Source of the DNA: Mycobacterium sp. URHD0025
GTDB lineage: Bacteria > Actinomycetota > Actinomycetes > Mycobacteriales > Mycobacteriaceae
Reading direction: 5' to 3'
Length of the DNA: 64,000 nucleotides
Assembly (NCBI RefSeq): GCF_000426065.1
Contig: NZ_AUEQ01000001.1
Location: forward strand, 558,001-622,000
The notes beneath the pieces are model-generated. The model was not told the DNA's origin. It did no database searches and saw nothing but the letters and a program-made list of their open reading frames with translations. Each line of letters begins with the position of its first letter. The stretch's first letter is position 1. The translations under genes and the position numbers were made by a program. Positions 49,363 to 58,267 of the stretch are shown here, piece by piece.

Positions 49363-50130
49363 GTGGCAGTTCACAGCGAAGAGTTACGCAGGCGCATCGT
49401 CGCCGACATCAACGCGGGCACCCCCGGCGCCAAACTCGGCAGTGAACGCGACCTGGCCGAACGCTACGGCACCAGCCGCTCCAGCCTGCGTCAGGTGCTG
49501 GCCGCGTTGGAGGAAGCCGGGCTGGTGCACCGGGTGATCGGCCGGGCAGGCGGCATCTTCATCAGCCACGGGCAGGTGGAGCGGCACCTGTCCGATGTGG
49601 TGGGCGTGCCCGCCTTCCTGGCCAATCAGGGATATGTCGCGGGTACGCGGGTGCTCTCGACGCGGATCACCACCCCCGACGATGCCACCAGAACCGCCCT
49701 GCGCCTCGGCCCCGGCGACTACGTCATCGAGATCCAACGCGTCCGCCTGGCCGACGGGTCCCCCATCTCGCTCGAACACGCGCAGTTCCCGGCCGATGCC
49801 TTTCCCGGCCTGCTCGAACAGCAACTGGGCGGCTCGCTCTACGAAATCCTGGAATCCCGATACGGTCTGGTCACCGGGCGGGCCGACGAGCGCATCGAGG
49901 CGGTGAGCGCCACCAGCAGTGAAGCCACCCTTCTCGGCATCAAGCCCAAGGCGGCACTGCTGTTGATCACCCGAGTCACCTACGACCAGAACGGTTCTCC
50001 GTGCGAGTTCTCGCGCGACTTGTTCCGCGGCGACCGTACGGCGCTGGCCGTGACCGCCAAGGGCAGCGGCATCGCCACCCACGAAGACGCCAATACCGCC
50101 TCGGTCACGCTGCAACGTCAGGCCGGCTGA
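49363..50130 (+). CDS. GntR/HutC-family regulator of the microcompartment locus
   Basis: A 255-residue GntR protein of the HutC branch. The winged helix is at about 5-70 (LGSERDLAERYGTSRSSLRQ, then IGRAGGIFISHG), and the C-terminal UTRA effector domain is at about 85-240 (VIEIQRVRLADGSPISLEHAQFP). GTG 49363 follows a GGGG-rich leader. Its own promoter and the microcompartment promoter share a dyad, so it likely represses both until an amine or pathway intermediate binds. It closes the locus. Confidence 0.88.
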   Translation: MAVHSEELRRRIVADINAGTPGAKLGSERDLAERYGTSRSSLRQVLAALEEAGLVHRVIGRAGGIFISHGQVERHLSDVVGVPAFLANQGYVAGTRVLSTRITTPDDATRTALRLGPGDYVIEIQRVRLADGSPISLEHAQFPADAFPGLLEQQLGGSLYEILESRYGLVTGRADERIEAVSATSSEATLLGIKPKAALLLITRVTYDQNGSPCEFSRDLFRGDRTALAVTAKGSGIATHEDANTASVTLQRQAG

Positions 50131-50140
50131 ACTGCCGATC

Positions 50141-50470
50141 TCACTCCACCGAAAAGAACGAATCGCCCTCGTCCTGCGGTCCGCTCAGCTGCACGTCTTC
50201 GGGGACGTCATCGGGATGCACCACGTCGACCTCCTCGGGTTCGTCGACGTCTTCCTCGATGTCCGGCGGAGCCGGCTGAGCCGCTGAGGTATCCGGGATC
50301 TCCGCCGCGAGCCTGCTGTCGAGACCTTCCGTCGGCTCGGGTCGATCCGCGGCGTGCCAATCGTCGGGTGGGTCGACGACCTCGTCACCGTCGTCGTTGG
50401 CGATTTCGTCGGAATCAGTCGACTCACTCGGCGACAACGTGTCGTCGGGTCCCATATCGGTGTCACTCAT
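50141..50470 (-). CDS. Acidic DUF5709-like protein
   Basis: A 109-residue very acidic, Asp/Glu/Pro-rich protein with little predicted fold. The DDWHAADRPEPTEGLDSRLAAEIPD stretch in the middle (quoted in part: EGLDSRLAAEIPD) resembles DUF5709, a small actinobacterial family. ATG 50468-50470 has a GGAGG site 6 bases upstream, which favours it over longer starts. It converges with the GntR gene and is followed upstream by the esterase gene on the same strand. The function is unknown. Confidence 0.6.
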   Translation of the reverse strand: MSDTDMGPDDTLSPSESTDSDEIANDDGDEVVDPPDDWHAADRPEPTEGLDSRLAAEIPDTSAAQPAPPDIEEDVDEPEEVDVVHPDDVPEDVQLSGPQDEGDSFFSVE

Positions 50471-50538
50471 CGAAACCTCCGGATCAGACTGGGACGGCGT
50501 CGGTTTCGCGATCCCGGGCGATGCGATCGCGTCCGCCG

Positions 50539-51564
50539 TCAACTGACGTCGGTCGCTGGATACCCGAGCCCGAGAGGTCGGAAACTTGGCTGCTGACGCG
50601 CGTCGGCCCGCTCGGTGACGTCCTTCACAAAGTCGCCGAGGTAGCCGATCGCGCGTCGGCCCTCCGGCAGAATGTCAGCGGCCAACGGAAAATCATGCAC
50701 CTGCCCCCGCCAGACGTGCAGTTCGCACGGCGACTGAGCCTCGGCCAACCGTTGCGCCACCACTTCCGAATCGACCAGCAGTGATTCGTCCGCGCTCACG
50801 TGAATCATCACCGGCGGCATATCTGACAGATCAGCCGTGACCGGATCGATCAGCTTTGCGTTTCCCCGGCACTGCCCACGCCGGACAAACCGAGCGAATG
50901 CCGAGAAGGCCGCGGCGGTGAACATGGAACACCGGCCGATGTTGGGGTGCGCCAGTTTGCGGGCCGGGTCCAGATCGATCAGGGGCGAGATGGCCGCCAG
51001 CCCTGCGGCCGGGGTCACACCGCGCGACAACGCCTTGAGCGTGGCGGCGAAGGCCAGATACCCACCTGCTGAATCACCCGCGATCACCACACGATTCGGG
51101 CCATATCCGTTGTGGCGCAGCCAGGACAGTCCGGCCAAAGCGTCGTCGACCGCGTCTGCCAGCCCGCACGTGGGCAGCATCCGGTACCCGACGTTGAGCA
51201 CCATCGCATCGGCGGCAGCCGACAAACGGGCCGCCAACGCACGATGCGTATTCAGCCCGCACGTGAGAAAGGCGCCCCCGTGCAGATACAGGATGGCGTT
51301 GCGGGCCGAAGTTCCCTGGGCCCTGACGACTTCGGCCGGGCAGTTCGGCAGGGCCACCGGGCGGACCGATGCCATCGACCGCCGGGCCGGGACCAGGCCG
51401 ACGATTCGATCGATCGAACCCAAGGGCCAGGCCAGATTCGGCTGCAATGCCCACGCGCGGACGACATTCTTCACTGCCACCCGGCAGCCGGTTCCCAGTG
51501 CCGCTGCCTCCAGGCTCCTCCTGCGGTGAAGCACCCGCTTGCACGTGACCTCTACCTCGGCCAT
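50539..51564 (-). CDS. HSL-family alpha/beta-hydrolase esterase
   Basis: A 341-residue esterase. Oxyanion motif LYLHGGAFLTCG (about 95), nucleophile elbow AGDSAGGYLAF (about 165), and acid and histidine in SADESLLVD and QVHDFPLAA. ATG 51562-51564 is chosen because GGAG lies 9 bases upstream; ATG 51573 and more distal starts are possible. It diverges from the udgX gene. The substrate is unknown. Confidence 0.85.
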   Translation of the reverse strand: MAEVEVTCKRVLHRRRSLEAAALGTGCRVAVKNVVRAWALQPNLAWPLGSIDRIVGLVPARRSMASVRPVALPNCPAEVVRAQGTSARNAILYLHGGAFLTCGLNTHRALAARLSAAADAMVLNVGYRMLPTCGLADAVDDALAGLSWLRHNGYGPNRVVIAGDSAGGYLAFAATLKALSRGVTPAAGLAAISPLIDLDPARKLAHPNIGRCSMFTAAAFSAFARFVRRGQCRGNAKLIDPVTADLSDMPPVMIHVSADESLLVDSEVVAQRLAEAQSPCELHVWRGQVHDFPLAADILPEGRRAIGYLGDFVKDVTERADARQQPSFRPLGLGYPATDVS

Positions 51565-51646
51565 CTCAACCATCTCCCGTTGTAATGACACAAATCGCAT
51601 ACCCGCCAGAAGCGTGATAAAACACCTCGGTGGGTATGCAGTCGAC

Positions 51647-52348
51647 ATGGGCGGAGCCGAAGAGTTCGTACCCGCGACTCACGACCTGAAGAAACTGGCT
51701 GCGGCATCCCGGGATTGCCAGGGCTGTCCGTTGTATCAGGATGCGACCCAAACCGTGTTCGGGTCCGGACCGCGATCTGCCAGGATGATGCTGGTCGGTG
51801 AACAGCCGGGTGACCGGGAGGATCGGGCGGGGGCGCCCTTCGTCGGACCGGCCGGTCGCATCTTGGACAAAGCGTTGGCATCAGCCGAAATCGACCGCTC
51901 AGAGCTCTATCTGACCAACGCCGTCAAGCATTTCAAGTTCACACCCGCTGAACGCGGCAAACGCCGGATCCACAAGACCCCCAGCCGGACCGAGGTGGTG
52001 GCATGCCGGCCCTGGCTGCTCGCCGAGCTGGACACCATCTCCCCGGAAGTGGTCGTACTGCTGGGCGCAACCGCCGCCAGATCCTTGCTGGGCAATGACT
52101 TTCGTCTCACGCGTCACCGTGGCGAAGTCATCCACACCACGGGGCCCGAAGATAGCGAAGACCGGGCACTGGTCGCCACGATTCACCCCTCGGCGGTGCT
52201 GCGGGGACCGTCGGACGCCCGCGACGAGGCCTTCGACGGACTGGTCGCCGACCTGCGCACCGCCTATGCGGTGACCCGGACGGTACGCAAGGCCGGATCG
52301 GCGGGATCGGGGACATTCATCCCCGCCGCGAGCCCACTCCGCAGATAG
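51647..52348 (+). CDS. udgX: UdgX-type uracil-DNA glycosylase/cross-linking protein
   Basis: A 233-residue uracil-DNA glycosylase-superfamily protein with a [4Fe-4S] cluster. UdgX binds uracil-containing DNA and becomes covalently linked to it. Motif A is GEQPGDREDR (51-60). The class-specific KRRIH loop is present with the cross-linking histidine at H109, the same number as in M. smegmatis UdgX, which fixes the start at ATG 51647. C24, C27 and C120 are likely cluster ligands. Motif B is HPSAVLRG. The C-terminal ~20 residues run 85 bases into the antisense decarboxylase gene, longer than typical UdgX. Confidence 0.92.
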   Translation: MGGAEEFVPATHDLKKLAAASRDCQGCPLYQDATQTVFGSGPRSARMMLVGEQPGDREDRAGAPFVGPAGRILDKALASAEIDRSELYLTNAVKHFKFTPAERGKRRIHKTPSRTEVVACRPWLLAELDTISPEVVVLLGATAARSLLGNDFRLTRHRGEVIHTTGPEDSEDRALVATIHPSAVLRGPSDARDEAFDGLVADLRTAYAVTRTVRKAGSAGSGTFIPAASPLRR

Positions 52349-53727
52349 TCCAGCACGGCCTGGTTGATGCGTTCGCCCGGAACCACTGCCGGAATGCCCG
52401 GCGGGTACGGCGTGATCTGCTCGGCGGAGATCCGGCCCGCAGCATTCTCCACCGGCACGTCCTCGACCGGGCCGAAGAACGCGTCGCGAGGCGACACCAC
52501 GGTCTCCAGTTCCAGCTCGTCGGGCGTGGGCAGGTCGACGCGCGGTGGCGGGTCGAAATCGTGTGCGGCCTTGCGCCACAACCGGAGCGCCTCGACCAAC
52601 CGACCCGCGGTGTCCGAGCCGTCCGCCAGCGACATGGTGGCCAGGACCCGGCGATGGTCCGTCATCCCCAGATCGAGCTGGCAGTTCTCCCGCAACCAGT
52701 CGGCGGCCTGATAACCCGAGGTGCCTGTCGCCGCGACGTCGATCAACACCTGCAGCCGGTCCAGATCATGGGAGGCCTCCTTGCCCAGCAGTTCCTCGTC
52801 GAGCACCTCGATGTCGTCGATCTCCTCGATCTCACGGCGGGTTTCGTTCGCCAGATCCAGTGCCGCCCCCATCAACTCGTGCCCGTGTTCCACCATGTGC
52901 CGTCGCCAGCCGTCGATCGCGCTGTACACCAGGACATTCGGGCTCGTCGTCATCAGCAGGTCAGCACAGGCGGACAGCCGGTTGTGGTCCACCAGATCGC
53001 CCTGCAGGTGGAACACCGAGCCCTGCTCGAATCCGGCGCCCATCTTGTGGACGCTCACCACACACACGTCCGCGCCGGCGTTCATCGCCCACGTCGGCAG
53101 ATCCTCGTGGAAGGGCAGGTGCGCACCCCACGCCTCGTCGACGATCAGCGGCTTGCCCCGGCGATGGCAGACGTTCGCGATGCCTTCGATGTCGGCACAG
53201 GTGCCATACGGGCTGGGGCTGACGATCAGCGCGGCCGCGGCGTCGGGGTGACGCTGCCAGGCCTGCTCGACCTGTTGCGGCGACGGCGGATGCGACAGGT
53301 GACGCTCGGCGTCCCACTGCGGTGTGATCCAGCGTGGTGTCAGTCCCGAGAAGATCAAGCCGGCCACCACCGACTTGTGGCTGTCCCGGCTGAGCAGCAG
53401 GCTGCCGTCGCACCCGGCCACGGCCATCATCGCGGCCTTGACCGACAGCGAACTGCCGCAGGTGGAGAACCACGCCACTCTCGCCCCGACCGCCTCGGCC
53501 ATCAGGTCCTCGGCCCGCCTCAGGTAGCCGTTGCTCATCCGCCGGTCATCCAGCCCGCCGCTGGCCAGCACGTCGCTCAGGAACGGCTCACGCCCCAAGA
53601 CCTTCAGTACTCGCTGGTCCACACCTCGCCCTTGGCGATGCCCTGGCGGCGAGAACCCGTACCGGTTGGACTGGTGGTACTGGTGCAGCGCGTCAAGCAG
53701 CGGTGCCGCGCCCTGATTGCCCGTCAT
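52264..53727 (-). CDS. PLP-dependent Orn/Lys/Arg decarboxylase
   Basis: A 487-residue group III-type basic amino acid decarboxylase. The cofactor lysine is in VSVHKMGAGFEQGS (about 225), the conserved LIVDEAWGAHLPFH segment precedes it, and the C-terminal domain contains PYPPGIPAVVPGE. It is shorter than E. coli inducible decarboxylases because it lacks the N-terminal receiver-like domain. Its start overlaps the MFS gene end by 35 bases. It would make polyamines or remove protons by decarboxylation. Its place at the end of a fatty-acyl operon is unexpected. Confidence 0.88.
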   Translation of the reverse strand: MTGNQGAAPLLDALHQYHQSNRYGFSPPGHRQGRGVDQRVLKVLGREPFLSDVLASGGLDDRRMSNGYLRRAEDLMAEAVGARVAWFSTCGSSLSVKAAMMAVAGCDGSLLLSRDSHKSVVAGLIFSGLTPRWITPQWDAERHLSHPPSPQQVEQAWQRHPDAAAALIVSPSPYGTCADIEGIANVCHRRGKPLIVDEAWGAHLPFHEDLPTWAMNAGADVCVVSVHKMGAGFEQGSVFHLQGDLVDHNRLSACADLLMTTSPNVLVYSAIDGWRRHMVEHGHELMGAALDLANETRREIEEIDDIEVLDEELLGKEASHDLDRLQVLIDVAATGTSGYQAADWLRENCQLDLGMTDHRRVLATMSLADGSDTAGRLVEALRLWRKAAHDFDPPPRVDLPTPDELELETVVSPRDAFFGPVEDVPVENAAGRISAEQITPYPPGIPAVVPGERINQAVLDYLRSGLAAGMNVPDPADPALRTVRVTA

Positions 53728-54841
53728 GGCAGGTGAGTACCCACATCAACCCGACTCCCACACACGTGGCCGTCATCACGGCGAACGCCGTCGGAAAGGA
53801 GAACGCGGTGGCCAGCGCGCCTACCGCGAGAGAACCCAGGCCGGTGCCCGCGTCGAACCCGACGTTCCAGGCGACGCTGACCGCGCCGCGCGCATGCTCG
53901 CCGGTAGCGGCGAATGCCTGCAACAGGGTGAGGTTCTGCAGCGCGCCATAGGCCGTGCCGAGCAGTGCACAGCCCAGGATCACCACGGATCCGCCCACTC
54001 CGATGCCCACGGCGATCACCGCCAACCCGGCCGCGCCCACGCCCAGCGTCGGGGCGATGAACCCCGCGGGGCCGTGATGATCGGCCACGCCTCCGATCAG
54101 CCACCGGCCCAGTGCTGCCGTACCGGTCAAGGCCAACAACGCCCCGAGCGCCGTCGTGGCACCACCCAGTTGAGGAGCGAACGTGAGGATCCCGCCACCG
54201 GCCGCCGTGATCACCACGAGCGCGGCGATCGGACCGGCCAGCGCGCGGCCCACACCGCCGAGCCGATCCGAACGCGGCTCATCCGCCACGGCCGGTGCCG
54301 GGCGGATGAACGCCAGCGGCACCGCGAGCAGAGGTGCCGCTGCCAACCCGAACACCAATGGGTACCCGACGTTCTCGGCCAGCCAGGGGGCCAACGGGGT
54401 CAGCACGAATTGCGGTGCCGCGATGGCCAGTCCGTACGCGCCGATGGCGCGACCGCGGCGCTCCTGCGGGATCAGCGCGGCGACACCTCTGACACTGCAG
54501 ACTGTCAGGATCCCGAAGCCCAAACCCCGCAACGCCGCCAGAAGCAACACCTGCCACAGCGATCCGGTCAGCAGGTGCAGCACTGCCGGTGCCCCGAGCA
54601 GCACAAGCCCGAGGGTCTGCGTGGCGGCCCAGCCGACCCGTCGCAACAGCCACCCGACCAGCAGCTGCGCGATGACGGTGAACAACATGAGCACGCTGTT
54701 GACCGCACCGGCACCCAGGTTGTCGGCACCGATGCGCACCGCCCACATCGGCGCTGCCGGCAACAGCAGGGCAAACCCGGCGAATCCCAATGCAGCACAT
54801 GCCAACAACGCCGGCATGCCCGGCACCCGCCAAACGGTCAC
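53693..54841 (-). CDS. Major facilitator superfamily transporter
   Basis: A 382-residue MFS protein with about 12 hydrophobic segments. The loop-2 motif region appears as GWLLRRVGW, and LIPQERRGRAIGAYG matches the second conserved loop. GTG 54839-54841 overlaps the amidohydrolase stop (GTGA), which identifies the start and shows translational coupling. It sits in the FadD operon ahead of the decarboxylase, whose start it overlaps. It could import the operon's substrate or exchange the decarboxylase substrate and product. Confidence 0.87.
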   Translation of the reverse strand: MTVWRVPGMPALLACAALGFAGFALLLPAAPMWAVRIGADNLGAGAVNSVLMLFTVIAQLLVGWLLRRVGWAATQTLGLVLLGAPAVLHLLTGSLWQVLLLAALRGLGFGILTVCSVRGVAALIPQERRGRAIGAYGLAIAAPQFVLTPLAPWLAENVGYPLVFGLAAAPLLAVPLAFIRPAPAVADEPRSDRLGGVGRALAGPIAALVVITAAGGGILTFAPQLGGATTALGALLALTGTAALGRWLIGGVADHHGPAGFIAPTLGVGAAGLAVIAVGIGVGGSVVILGCALLGTAYGALQNLTLLQAFAATGEHARGAVSVAWNVGFDAGTGLGSLAVGALATAFSFPTAFAVMTATCVGVGLMWVLTCHDGQSGRGTAA

Positions 54842-56115
54842 CGTTCGAACACCACCACACCGCCGACGATGGTGGCGGCCACCAGATCGGCATCGAGGGT
54901 GTCGACCACCCGCTGCGGGGAGTCGGTGAGCAGGCACAGGTCGCCGGGCTCGCCGGACGCGATACGCCGTGGCAGGGCCGGATTCCGGGCGCTGCCCAGA
55001 AATAGCGTCAGCGCACGCCGCCCCGATATCCGTTCGACCGGATTGAGCACCACACCGCGCGGCGTGCGGCGGTGTACCGCCGCACGCATGGCGGCCCACG
55101 GGTCGGGCGCGCCGAACGGCGCATCGGTGGACAGCGCCACCGGTACTCCGGCAGCCAGCAGGGTGGCCAGCCGCCAGAGTTGATCCTGTTCGGCGGGAGG
55201 TACATCCGTGCGGTACTGATCACCCCGCTCGGCCACGAAGTTGGGTTGGGTGACCACCGTGATCCCGAGCGCGACCAGGTCGTCGATGCAGTCCAGCGGC
55301 ACCATCGCGGCGTGCTCGATCCGGTCGGCGGGATGACCACCCGCGGCCTGCAGCGCGGCGATCGTGACGACCAGCTGGGCCGCCGTCACGCAATGCACGG
55401 CCACCGGCTCACCGGCCCGGTGCCGTTCGGCGATCCAAGCCGTCAGATCGTCCAGATCCAGTCCGTCGTCATGCAGGATTCGCTTGCCCGGCGCCAGGAA
55501 GTGCACACGCTGCCGCAAATCCGTGGGGCGATCGGCGGCCCGCAGGTCGGGCGTGGCATCCGTGACGCCGGTGACGCCGTATCGGGCGAGCCGGGCACTG
55601 AACTCCCCGACCGCCGCGGGCCTGCGCTCCAGCGCCTCCGACCAGGTCGGGTCCGCGCTGCGCAGACGCCCGTCGGGATGATCACTGCGCCCCAACAGCA
55701 CGAGCCCCGGGGAGTTCACCGTCCACAGCACACCAGTGCGATGTTGCACGCGCACCGGGACATCGGGAACCAACCGATCCAGCGAATACCGGTCCAGCGG
55801 ACCTGCCACCGCCTCGTGGTAGCCGACGGCGCGGATCCAGCCGTCGTCAGCCACGACCGCGGTCCTCAGGATCCTGGCCAGCTCGGCCTCGCCGGCCACC
55901 TCGGCGGGCCCGACGCGCAGCGAATCCTGCTCGGCTGCAGCCGAGTACACGTGAAGATGGTGATCGTGCAGGCCGGGTATCACCGTGCCGAATGCGGCGT
56001 CGAGTACGTGTTCGCCGGGCTGGGGCGGTAGTGCCTGGCCGACCGCTTCGATGGTGTCACCGACACGGAGGTCGACCACGGCCCCGTCGAGCAGCGTCGC
56101 ACGACGAATCAGCAT
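54838..56115 (-). CDS. YtcJ-like amidohydrolase
   Basis: A 425-residue metal-dependent amidohydrolase of the YtcJ/Amidohydro_3 branch. The HxH metal motif is present here (HDHHLHVYSA, about residue 50), in contrast to the island enzyme at 22298. A later HCVTAAQLV, IEHAAMV and STDAPFGAP supply the other ligands. ATG 56115 overlaps the CoA-transferase end by 7 bases. It would hydrolyse an amide or ester, perhaps releasing the acid that FadD activates. Confidence 0.87.
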   Translation of the reverse strand: MLIRRATLLDGAVVDLRVGDTIEAVGQALPPQPGEHVLDAAFGTVIPGLHDHHLHVYSAAAEQDSLRVGPAEVAGEAELARILRTAVVADDGWIRAVGYHEAVAGPLDRYSLDRLVPDVPVRVQHRTGVLWTVNSPGLVLLGRSDHPDGRLRSADPTWSEALERRPAAVGEFSARLARYGVTGVTDATPDLRAADRPTDLRQRVHFLAPGKRILHDDGLDLDDLTAWIAERHRAGEPVAVHCVTAAQLVVTIAALQAAGGHPADRIEHAAMVPLDCIDDLVALGITVVTQPNFVAERGDQYRTDVPPAEQDQLWRLATLLAAGVPVALSTDAPFGAPDPWAAMRAAVHRRTPRGVVLNPVERISGRRALTLFLGSARNPALPRRIASGEPGDLCLLTDSPQRVVDTLDADLVAATIVGGVVVFER

Positions 56116-57221
56116 GGGGCATCGTTCCGTTCCGCCACCAGCCGACGCACCACATCGTTGTCGGAGCCGAGTTCCCGGCCGGGCAGCCCCGCGGCGGGAC
56201 GTACCCCGATCACATCGGTCTCATCGCCGCTTCGGGAAGCGTATCCGGCCGCCACCGCCGCCATCGAGAACTCGATCAGCTCACCACCGCCACGGCCCCG
56301 GGAATCGGCCACCGCAGCTGCGGCATGAAGCCCGGTGAGCGGATCGGCGATGGCATCGCCGATGAATACCGGTGCACCGCGGCGATATCCGACCAGGCCA
56401 CCGGACACCGCGGCGTCGTCGCCGAACGCCACCCAGTCTGCCTTCTCCCCGACGGTGCCGTGTCCGGTGATGCGCAACCAGATCCGGCCGGGCCTTGGCG
56501 CCACGCCGACGGGTCCGAGCCCGCGCCTGACCAGAGCGGCAGGCCGTGAGGCCTCGATCACCACGTCGGCCACCCCGAGCAGCGCCGCCAGGTCACGAGA
56601 ATCGTCGAAATCGACCGCGTACGAGAGTTTTCCACCGTTCATCCAGTCGAAGAACTCGCGCGCGCCGGCACGGGTTCCGTCCGGACGGTTCGGACTTTCC
56701 ACCTTGACCACGGTGGCACCGGCCCGGGACAGCAGCTGTCCACACAGCGGCCCCGCCCACATCGAGGACAGGTCGGCCACCAACACCCCGGCCAGCGAGC
56801 CGGCCTGGGCCGGACCGAGTGGGCTCACCATCGGCGGGGCGGGCACGGTTTCACCGAGCACACCCGCCGGCAGGCCGAGGAGGCGGGCACGTGCGGCCAC
56901 GTCCTCGGCAGAATGCCGCGCGGCCCACGCCCCGATCGCCGGCCACGGGTCGGGATCAACCGAGACATCTTGCAAGAGTGCGGGAATCGACGCGATGTCA
57001 TCCGGGCGCGACAACGTCAGAGCACACCATCCGTCGCGGGTGGGCAGCAGCCGCGTCGCCCCGCCCGCCGAAATCTGCCCCTGCGGGGCGATGCCCAACT
57101 GGTCAGCGCGGCCGGTGAGCAGTTCGGTGGCGTCGACCCCGACGCCGGTGTGGGCCGTGAAGCCGTCGGCGACCGTCTGGGCCTGCCGCAGCAGTTCCCT
57201 CGGCATCGCCAACGTGGTCAT
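56109..57221 (-). CDS. Family III (CaiB/BaiF) CoA-transferase with permuted domain order
   Basis: A 370-residue protein carrying both parts of a CaiB/BaiF fold but in reversed order. The segment with DGWCALTLSRPDD and LLGLPAGVLGE, usually C-terminal, comes first (about 60-130). The N-terminal-type Rossmann part, LAGVLVADLSSMWAGPL then ATVVKVESPNRPDGTR, follows at about 142-185. The GDAIADPLTGLHAAAA helix and the ELIEFSMAAVAA strand end the protein. This looks like a unit cut from the middle of a tandem CoA-transferase. Its start ATG shares one base with the MaoC stop. Confidence 0.85.
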   Translation of the reverse strand: MTTLAMPRELLRQAQTVADGFTAHTGVGVDATELLTGRADQLGIAPQGQISAGGATRLLPTRDGWCALTLSRPDDIASIPALLQDVSVDPDPWPAIGAWAARHSAEDVAARARLLGLPAGVLGETVPAPPMVSPLGPAQAGSLAGVLVADLSSMWAGPLCGQLLSRAGATVVKVESPNRPDGTRAGAREFFDWMNGGKLSYAVDFDDSRDLAALLGVADVVIEASRPAALVRRGLGPVGVAPRPGRIWLRITGHGTVGEKADWVAFGDDAAVSGGLVGYRRGAPVFIGDAIADPLTGLHAAAAVADSRGRGGGELIEFSMAAVAAGYASRSGDETDVIGVRPAAGLPGRELGSDNDVVRRLVAERNDAPC

Positions 57222-58267
57222 CAGAACTGCAGCGCGCTGAACCGCCAGTCGAGCACCTGGCGGTCATCGCCACCGTCGGGTCCGCCGGCGGCGTACACCA
57301 ACGAACGCAGTTGCAGCACTCCGGCGTCGGCCGATTCCACATGTAGCTCACTGAACAGGGTGTCGCCCTCGTGTACCGGGCCGGTGTGGTCGCAGGATTC
57401 CCAGCCCAACACGGTGACCAGGTTCGGTAGCAACCGGCTCGCTTGGGCCAGGGCCAGCCCGATGGTGTGCCCGCCGTACACCAGACGCCGGCCACCGACA
57501 CGCCAATCATGATGGGTGGCAGCGATGTTCAGCGTCAGCCGGGCGAGTTCGGGGGCGCTGCCGACCACATCGGCGGTACTGTGCAGGACCGTGCCGGCCA
57601 GGGCGGCATCGAAGTGGGGGCCGGGCACCCGGGTCCGGAAAGCCTCCGCATCCCACCCGGCCGTGGGGTTGGGCGCGGCGGCGTCGGTACCGATGGTCGA
57701 CAGATCGTCGGCGTGTCCCGTGTCGACGTCATCTGCGGACAACGGCAGCATCGCGCAGCGGTAGAAGTCGAGGACCTTGCGGTCCAACTGGTCGACGGTG
57801 GTCATCCTCAGCGCCGCGAGCCCGGTGGCCGCGCGTCCGGATTTGATCGAATTCTGTTTGAGCCCAACCACTTCGGTGCGGGTATACAGGGTGTCGCCGA
57901 TCACCGGGCAGCGGTGGAACGCCAGCCCGCGGTAGAACAGGTTCGCCTTCACCCGCTGCGTCACCAACGTGCTCTGCCCGATCGCCACGTCGCAGACCAG
58001 CGCGGGATGTGCCAGCGGACCCGGCTCACCGGTCACCGCGGTGGCGAGTTCGGCGTCGAGAGCCAACCGCACCCGGTCACCGAGGATCGCCTGATGCGCG
58101 GCAGCCGCACCGGCGGTCAGCGTCATCGACGGCGCGGTGTCGAATACCTGGCCAACCGCCAGATCATCGAAATACGGGCCACCCTGTTTCACATCTCGCA
58201 CTATGCCATTCACCACCATCGATTCCGCGGCTAGGGCGGGGTAGGCACCGTCACGGGGCGACTTCAT
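57221..58267 (-). CDS. Double-hotdog MaoC-like hydratase, Rv0216 type
   Basis: A 348-residue protein with two hotdog folds. The first half contains GPYFDDLAVGQVFD and the RGLAFHRCPVIGDTLY strand-helix. The second half has RRLVYGGHTIGLALAQ, and the C-terminal DHTGPVHEGDTLFSELHV is typical of MaoC domain ends. It resembles the M. tuberculosis Rv0216 double-hotdog hydratase and probably hydrates an enoyl-CoA. ATG 58267 overlaps the crotonase stop by 17 bases; ATG 58219 is a shorter alternative. Confidence 0.85.
   Translation of the reverse strand: MKSPRDGAYPALAAESMVVNGIVRDVKQGGPYFDDLAVGQVFDTAPSMTLTAGAAAAHQAILGDRVRLALDAELATAVTGEPGPLAHPALVCDVAIGQSTLVTQRVKANLFYRGLAFHRCPVIGDTLYTRTEVVGLKQNSIKSGRAATGLAALRMTTVDQLDRKVLDFYRCAMLPLSADDVDTGHADDLSTIGTDAAAPNPTAGWDAEAFRTRVPGPHFDAALAGTVLHSTADVVGSAPELARLTLNIAATHHDWRVGGRRLVYGGHTIGLALAQASRLLPNLVTVLGWESCDHTGPVHEGDTLFSELHVESADAGVLQLRSLVYAAGGPDGGDDRQVLDWRFSALQF

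Noticed and set aside
53717..55183. 488-codon plus-strand open frame opposite the MFS gene
   Set aside because: Gln/Arg/His-rich artefact of reading hydrophobic codons in reverse; no ribosome site or motif.
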